From assembly GCA_024643595.1 (NCBI GenBank), contig JAHEMS010000111.1:1-9251 (forward strand): a stretch of DNA of 9,251 bases. Reading direction: 5' to 3'. A program made the position numbers and the translations under genes. Shown piece by piece: positions 5,877 to 9,251 of this stretch; within the stretch, counting starts at the first letter, position 1, and every line of letters begins with the position of its first letter. Below the pieces are notes generated by a model. That model searched no databases, was not told the DNA's origin, and was given only the letters and a program-made list of their open reading frames with translations. The DNA comes from Bacteroidota bacterium (lineage in GTDB: Bacteria; Bacteroidota; Bacteroidia; Cytophagales; Cyclobacteriaceae).

Positions 5877-7064
5877 ATGCAAATACAGCCGAATGTCCAT
5901 TTTGACGATACACAAGTAGCATTTTCCTATAAAAGTGATAAGGACCTCAAAAAGGCGAATTTCATTTTTTCTGTGGTGAACAACCCCTGGATTTCTACGA
6001 TTGCAACGGGCCTTGCTAAAGTAAGCCTCGCATTGCGTCTTCCAGTAAAGAGTTTGATCAAGTACACGGTGTTTGAACATTTCTGCGGTGGTGAAAACAT
6101 TGATCAAAGTGAACGAACGATCAAAGCGCTGAGTCGTTTCCATGTAGGCACTATTCTTGATTTTTCTGCAGAGGGAGCGCATACTGAAGAAGGCTTTGAC
6201 AGAACTACAGATGAAATCTTAAAAACCATCGAAAAAGCCAATGGTAATCCGGATATACCATTTACTGTATTCAAGTCTACCGGTTTGGTTTCGATCGATC
6301 TCTTAACGAAAGTTCAGGCAAAGGAACCCTTATCGGATCTGGAACAAGAGGCTGTTCAGCATTTTCACGATCGTGTTGAAAAAATATGTATAAAGGCACA
6401 TTCTTATAACGTACCGGTGATGATTGATGCCGAGGACAGTTGGATTCAAAATCCAATTGATGAATTAGCGTATGAAATGATGAAGAAATTCAATCAGGAA
6501 CGAGCTATTGTTTTCAATACTTATCAGATGTATCGAAAAGACATGTTGGATAACCTTCGAAACGCATTCCATAATGCCGCTATGCATAATTACTTCTTAG
6601 GTGTCAAAATGGTACGTGGCGCATACATGGAGAAAGAAGCTGAACGAGCTGAAAAAATGAGTTACCCGAACCCCATACATCCGAACAAACAAGCAACTGA
6701 CGATTCGTTTAATAAGGGTCTGGCTTTTTGTATCGATAATAAGCAACGGGTTAGTTTGATGTGTGGTTCTCATAATGAATACAGTAATCAATTCCTGACG
6801 GTATTGATGCAAAAACATAGCATGAATCCGAATGATCCGCGGGTATGGTTTGCTCAACTGTTAGGCATGAGCGATAATATTTCATTTAATCTGGCCAAGG
6901 CTGGTTATAACGTAGTCAAATACGTTCCATACGGCCCGCTTGAATTGGTCATGCCTTATCTTATTCGCCGGGCGGCTGAAAACACTTCCGTTGCTGGTCA
7001 AAGTAGTCGTGAATTGACCATGATCCGAAAAGAACTATCCCGTAGAAAAAACGGAAAAAAATAA
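5877..7064 (+). CDS. Proline dehydrogenase (monofunctional, FAD-dependent)
   Basis: The enzyme oxidises L-proline to 1-pyrroline-5-carboxylate using FAD and passes electrons to the quinone pool. It has 395 residues from ATG 5877; an in-frame TTG at 5841 would add twelve residues but lies ahead of the -7 element. The barrel signatures appear in order: LDFSAEG near 95-101, IDAEDSW near 183-189, YQMYRKDML near 216-224, KMVRGAYMEKE with Lys244 and Arg247, CGSHNE with His299, QLLGMSDN near 327-334, YVPYGPLELVMPYLIRRAAEN with Arg364, Arg365 and Glu368. The last arginine pair and Glu are the substrate carboxylate-binding residues. There is no P5C dehydrogenase or DNA-binding domain, so this is not a PutA fusion, and the partner dehydrogenase is not in the window. 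It is divergent from aroB and followed by lysS. Confidence 0.95.
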   Translation: MQIQPNVHFDDTQVAFSYKSDKDLKKANFIFSVVNNPWISTIATGLAKVSLALRLPVKSLIKYTVFEHFCGGENIDQSERTIKALSRFHVGTILDFSAEGAHTEEGFDRTTDEILKTIEKANGNPDIPFTVFKSTGLVSIDLLTKVQAKEPLSDLEQEAVQHFHDRVEKICIKAHSYNVPVMIDAEDSWIQNPIDELAYEMMKKFNQERAIVFNTYQMYRKDMLDNLRNAFHNAAMHNYFLGVKMVRGAYMEKEAERAEKMSYPNPIHPNKQATDDSFNKGLAFCIDNKQRVSLMCGSHNEYSNQFLTVLMQKHSMNPNDPRVWFAQLLGMSDNISFNLAKAGYNVVKYVPYGPLELVMPYLIRRAAENTSVAGQSSRELTMIRKELSRRKNGKK

Positions 7065-7092
7065 AATTTCTGCTGGACAAACTTCCAAAGTG

Positions 7093-7122
7093 ATTGTCAA
7101 TAACTCATTGTCAATTGTCCAT
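7093..7122 (+). repeat. Short tandem palindromic repeats, ATTGTCAAT, before lysS
   Basis: ATTGTCAAT occurs at 7093-7101 and 7107-7115, and a one-mismatch copy, ATTGTCCAT, at 7114-7122. Each exact copy is itself a palindrome (ATTG-T-CAAT). The array ends 11 bases before the lysS -7 element, where the -33 contacts would be made. It may be a regulator site or one of the AT-rich repeat tracts common in Bacteroidota intergenic DNA. Confidence 0.5.
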
Positions 7123-7141
7123 TAATTATTGATTATTTTTG
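7115..7141 (+). promoter_or_regulatory. Promoter of lysS
   Basis: TATTTTTG at 7134-7141 is an exact TAnnTTTG match. TTG at 7115-7117, 16 bases upstream, is the nearest -33 candidate, and another TTG at 7108-7110 is 23 bases away. Transcription would begin near 7147, about 25 bases ahead of the ATG. The leader has no Shine-Dalgarno sequence. Confidence 0.5.
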
Positions 7142-7171
7142 CCCCTCAATTATTATTAAAGCGCCTAAATC

Positions 7172-8902
7172 ATGCAATTGAGCGAACAGGAGATCATTCG
7201 TAGACAAAGTTTACAGGAATTGGTGAAACTGGGTATTAACCCTTATCCAGCTGAATTATTTGAAATCAATGCCTCGGCAGCGGATATCCATGAACATTAT
7301 CCAAATCAGAAGATAGAATACAAAGATGTATCCATCGCTGGTCGGATCATGTCACGCAGAATAATGGGCAATGCATCATTTGCCGAATTACAGGATGAAA
7401 CTGGACGCATCCAATTATATTTCCGAAGAGATGACCTTTGTCCTGATGAAGACAAAACGCTTTATAATACGGTATTTAAAAAACTCGTCGATATTGGTGA
7501 TATCATTGGTGTGAAAGGGTATGTGTTTACCACACAAACCGGTGAGATATCCATTCACGTTACTAGTTTTAAAATCCTATCAAAGTCTCTCAAACCACTT
7601 CCCATTGTCAAAGAAACAAAGGACGAACAGGGTAATGTTACGTTGCATGATGCTTTCACAGACCCAGAGCAACGGTACCGCATGCGTTATGTTGATCTGG
7701 TGGTTAATCCACAGGTGCGCGATGCCTTTGTCAAGCGCACCAGAATGGTGAATTCGATGCGGCAGTACCTGAATGACAAGGGTTATCTTGAAGTGGAGAC
7801 GCCAATTTTGCAGCCACTCTACGGTGGCGCTGCCGCACGACCTTTTAAAACACATCATAACACGTTGGATATGACGCTTTACTTGCGCATCGCCAATGAG
7901 CTTTATCTGAAACGTTTGATAGTTGGTGGCTTTAGTGGTGTGTATGAATTTTCCAAAGACTTTCGTAATGAAGGAATGTCGCGATACCATAATCCAGAGT
8001 TTACTCAGGTAGAATTGTATGTAGCGTATAAAGATTACTACTGGATGATGAACCTGGTTGAAGAGATGATTGAAAAAGCCGCCATTGATCTCCATGGAAA
8101 AACGGAAGTGAAAGTGGGCGAAAATCTCATTGACTTCAAACGTCCATGGAAGCGGTTTACCATGTATGAAGCCATTGAGCACTTTACCGGAATTGATATT
8201 TCCGAAATGGATGAAAACGCTTTACGCGATACTTGCAGGCAGCTTCATGTTCCAATGGATGAAACCATGGGTAAAGGAAAACTGATCGATCAGATTTTTG
8301 GTGAGAAATGTGAACCTAATTTGATACAGCCGACATTTATTACCGATTATCCACTGGAAATGTCTCCACTGGCAAAGAAGCATCGCAGTCGCCCGGGATT
8401 GGTAGAGCGCTTTGAAGCCATTTGTAATCGCAAGGAAATTTGTAATGCATTTTCAGAGTTGAATGATCCCATCGATCAACGTGAACGTTTTGAAGAACAA
8501 CTTGAACTTGGGAAGCGTGGAGACGAAGAGGCCATGACGTTGGATGAAGACTTTTTACGGTCACTGGAATATGGCATGCCTCCAACAGCGGGGCTGGGGA
8601 TCGGCATCGATCGTCTTTCTATGATCATGACTAATTCTCCTTCAATCCAGGATGTCATCTTCTTCCCACAAATGAAGCCTGAGAATAAAGCGGAGGTTGC
8701 AGCTGATGATAATTTTGAATCCATTGGCGTGCGGACCGAGTTAATTCCAATTCTTCAAAAGTTAGGAATACAATCCATTGCTCAGTTGAAAGATATCAAA
8801 GCCACTAAACTTTTCAATGACATTCCGGGGATGCGTAAGAAATTAAAGTTGGATAGTGTGCAAAATCCGACACTGCAGGAAATAGAGGGATGGTTGAAAT
8901 AA
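7172..8902 (+). CDS. lysS: Lysyl-tRNA synthetase, class II, with C-terminal extension
   Basis: This cytosolic enzyme charges tRNA-Lys with lysine. It has 576 residues against about 505 in E. coli. An N-terminal OB-fold anticodon-binding domain spans about 54-140 (VSIAGRIMSRRIMGNASFA). Class II motif 1 lies near 190-212 (MRQYLNDKGYLEVETPIL). It is followed by GGAAARPFKTHHN and LYLRIANELYLKRLIVGG, both typical of LysS. Motif 2 is FRNEGMSRYHNPEFTQVELY at 264-283, with Arg265, Glu267 and His273. Motif 3 is GLGIGIDRLSM with Arg481. The catalytic core ends at PQMKPE near 504. The remaining 70 or so residues (GVRTELIPILQKLGIQSIAQ and onward) resemble a helix-hairpin-helix-type module, as found in other Bacteroidota LysS proteins. 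It has its own promoter behind proline dehydrogenase, and its stop lies 4 bp from the convergent lptD stop. Confidence 0.97.
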   Translation: MQLSEQEIIRRQSLQELVKLGINPYPAELFEINASAADIHEHYPNQKIEYKDVSIAGRIMSRRIMGNASFAELQDETGRIQLYFRRDDLCPDEDKTLYNTVFKKLVDIGDIIGVKGYVFTTQTGEISIHVTSFKILSKSLKPLPIVKETKDEQGNVTLHDAFTDPEQRYRMRYVDLVVNPQVRDAFVKRTRMVNSMRQYLNDKGYLEVETPILQPLYGGAAARPFKTHHNTLDMTLYLRIANELYLKRLIVGGFSGVYEFSKDFRNEGMSRYHNPEFTQVELYVAYKDYYWMMNLVEEMIEKAAIDLHGKTEVKVGENLIDFKRPWKRFTMYEAIEHFTGIDISEMDENALRDTCRQLHVPMDETMGKGKLIDQIFGEKCEPNLIQPTFITDYPLEMSPLAKKHRSRPGLVERFEAICNRKEICNAFSELNDPIDQRERFEEQLELGKRGDEEAMTLDEDFLRSLEYGMPPTAGLGIGIDRLSMIMTNSPSIQDVIFFPQMKPENKAEVAADDNFESIGVRTELIPILQKLGIQSIAQLKDIKATKLFNDIPGMRKKLKLDSVQNPTLQEIEGWLK

Positions 8903-8906
8903 GGTG

Positions 8907-9251
8907 TTAGTTATCGAAGAAATTTCGTTGACGATCTAGTTTCAGATCTTTCAGCATGCTTGATTTAATACCAATTGAAAAATTGTATGATTGATATCGA
9001 CCAAAAGGAGTCCAACTTAGACTCATTTGCCAACAATGTAAATCACGATTGATACTGATCTGCGTTTGCGTGAATGCTTTGTTTTGAAAATCATACCCTG
9101 AATTATAAACCACTTTCCATTTTTCAGACAGCGATATATCCCCATTGAAGCGCATGGTTTGGGTAATGGTAGGTGAGGTATTCGCTCCATGCTGGAGATC
9201 TACGTTATAGCTTATCCTTAAATTCCAGGGAATTGAAAAATCGATATAGGC
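8907..9251 (-). CDS. lptD: LPS-assembly outer-membrane protein LptD, C-terminal fragment
   Basis: The minus-strand frame is open from the right window edge to a TAA at 8909-8907, giving 114 residues of the C-terminus; the start lies outside the window. An internal ATG at 9155 is not the true start, because conserved-looking sequence continues upstream of it. The visible part alternates polar and hydrophobic residues in beta-strand fashion (LRISYNVDLQHG, KWKVVYNSGYDF, TQTQISINRDLHCW). It ends with SLSWTPFGRYQSYNFSIGIK and SSMLKDLKLDRQ. That ending is characteristic of the Bacteroidota LptD-like protein, the beta-barrel that inserts lipopolysaccharide into the outer leaflet of the outer membrane. 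The assignment rests on the C-terminal segment only; another large outer-membrane barrel is the alternative. Confidence 0.8.
   Translation of the reverse strand, partial: AYIDFSIPWNLRISYNVDLQHGANTSPTITQTMRFNGDISLSEKWKVVYNSGYDFQNKAFTQTQISINRDLHCWQMSLSWTPFGRYQSYNFSIGIKSSMLKDLKLDRQRNFFDN

Noticed and set aside
7580..8182. A 200-residue minus-strand open frame inside lysS
   Set aside because: It is antisense to well-conserved LysS motifs, shows no recognisable domain and has a His/Phe-rich composition typical of a shadow frame.
8907..9155. The 82-residue frame starting at ATG 9155 as a complete small gene
   Set aside because: The frame stays open to the window edge with beta-barrel-like sequence in continuity, so this is the tail of a larger gene.

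Overview
The window looks like ordinary chromosomal DNA of a Bacteroidota member, probably from the Cytophagales or a neighbouring order. Three things point there. Genes start after AT-rich leaders with no Shine-Dalgarno sequence. Several genes are preceded by the Bacteroidota -7 promoter element TAnnTTTG (exact copies before the M42 peptidase, proline dehydrogenase and lysS). The proteins themselves have Bacteroidota character: a LysS with an extra C-terminal domain, the typical LptD C-terminus, and an AroA reading DAGTTMRF at its active-site loop. I see no mobile element, phage gene, CRISPR array, tRNA or rRNA. The longest non-coding stretch is about 149 bp.

Layout. (1) Positions 1-1254, minus: a penicillin-acylase-family Ntn hydrolase cut by the left edge. 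It is divergent from (2) 1314-1988, plus: an exported VanX/DdpX-type D-Ala-D-Ala dipeptidase; a small palindrome carrying back-to-back promoter elements lies between them. (3) 2041-3111, plus: a cytosolic M42 metallo-aminopeptidase. (4) 3171-4409, minus: aroA. (5) 4505-4696, plus: a 63-residue single-span membrane protein, lying on the opposite strand between aroA and aroB. (6) 4693-5727, minus: aroB. (7) 5877-7064, plus: monofunctional proline dehydrogenase, divergent from aroB across a spacer with two adjacent 13-bp palindromes. (8) 7172-8902, plus: lysS. (9) 8907-9251, minus: the C-terminal end of lptD, cut by the right edge.

How they fit together. aroB and aroA encode steps two and six of the chorismate (shikimate) pathway and share a strand, but an opposite-strand small gene separates them, so any aroB-aroA read-through RNA would be antisense to that gene. 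The acylase, dipeptidase and M42 peptidase form a loose group of amide-bond hydrolases, two of them envelope or exported. Proline dehydrogenase and LysS are housekeeping metabolism and translation; LptD is outer-membrane LPS assembly.

I do not see a convincing undescribed multi-gene system. The most interesting signals are small: the palindromic divergent promoter at 1272-1293, the nested small gene whose stop codon interlocks with that of aroB, the paired palindromes at 5752-5779, short palindromic repeats before lysS, and the extra C-terminal domain on LysS. Two start codons were moved downstream on promoter evidence (dipeptidase and proline dehydrogenase), and aroA appears to start with GTG.
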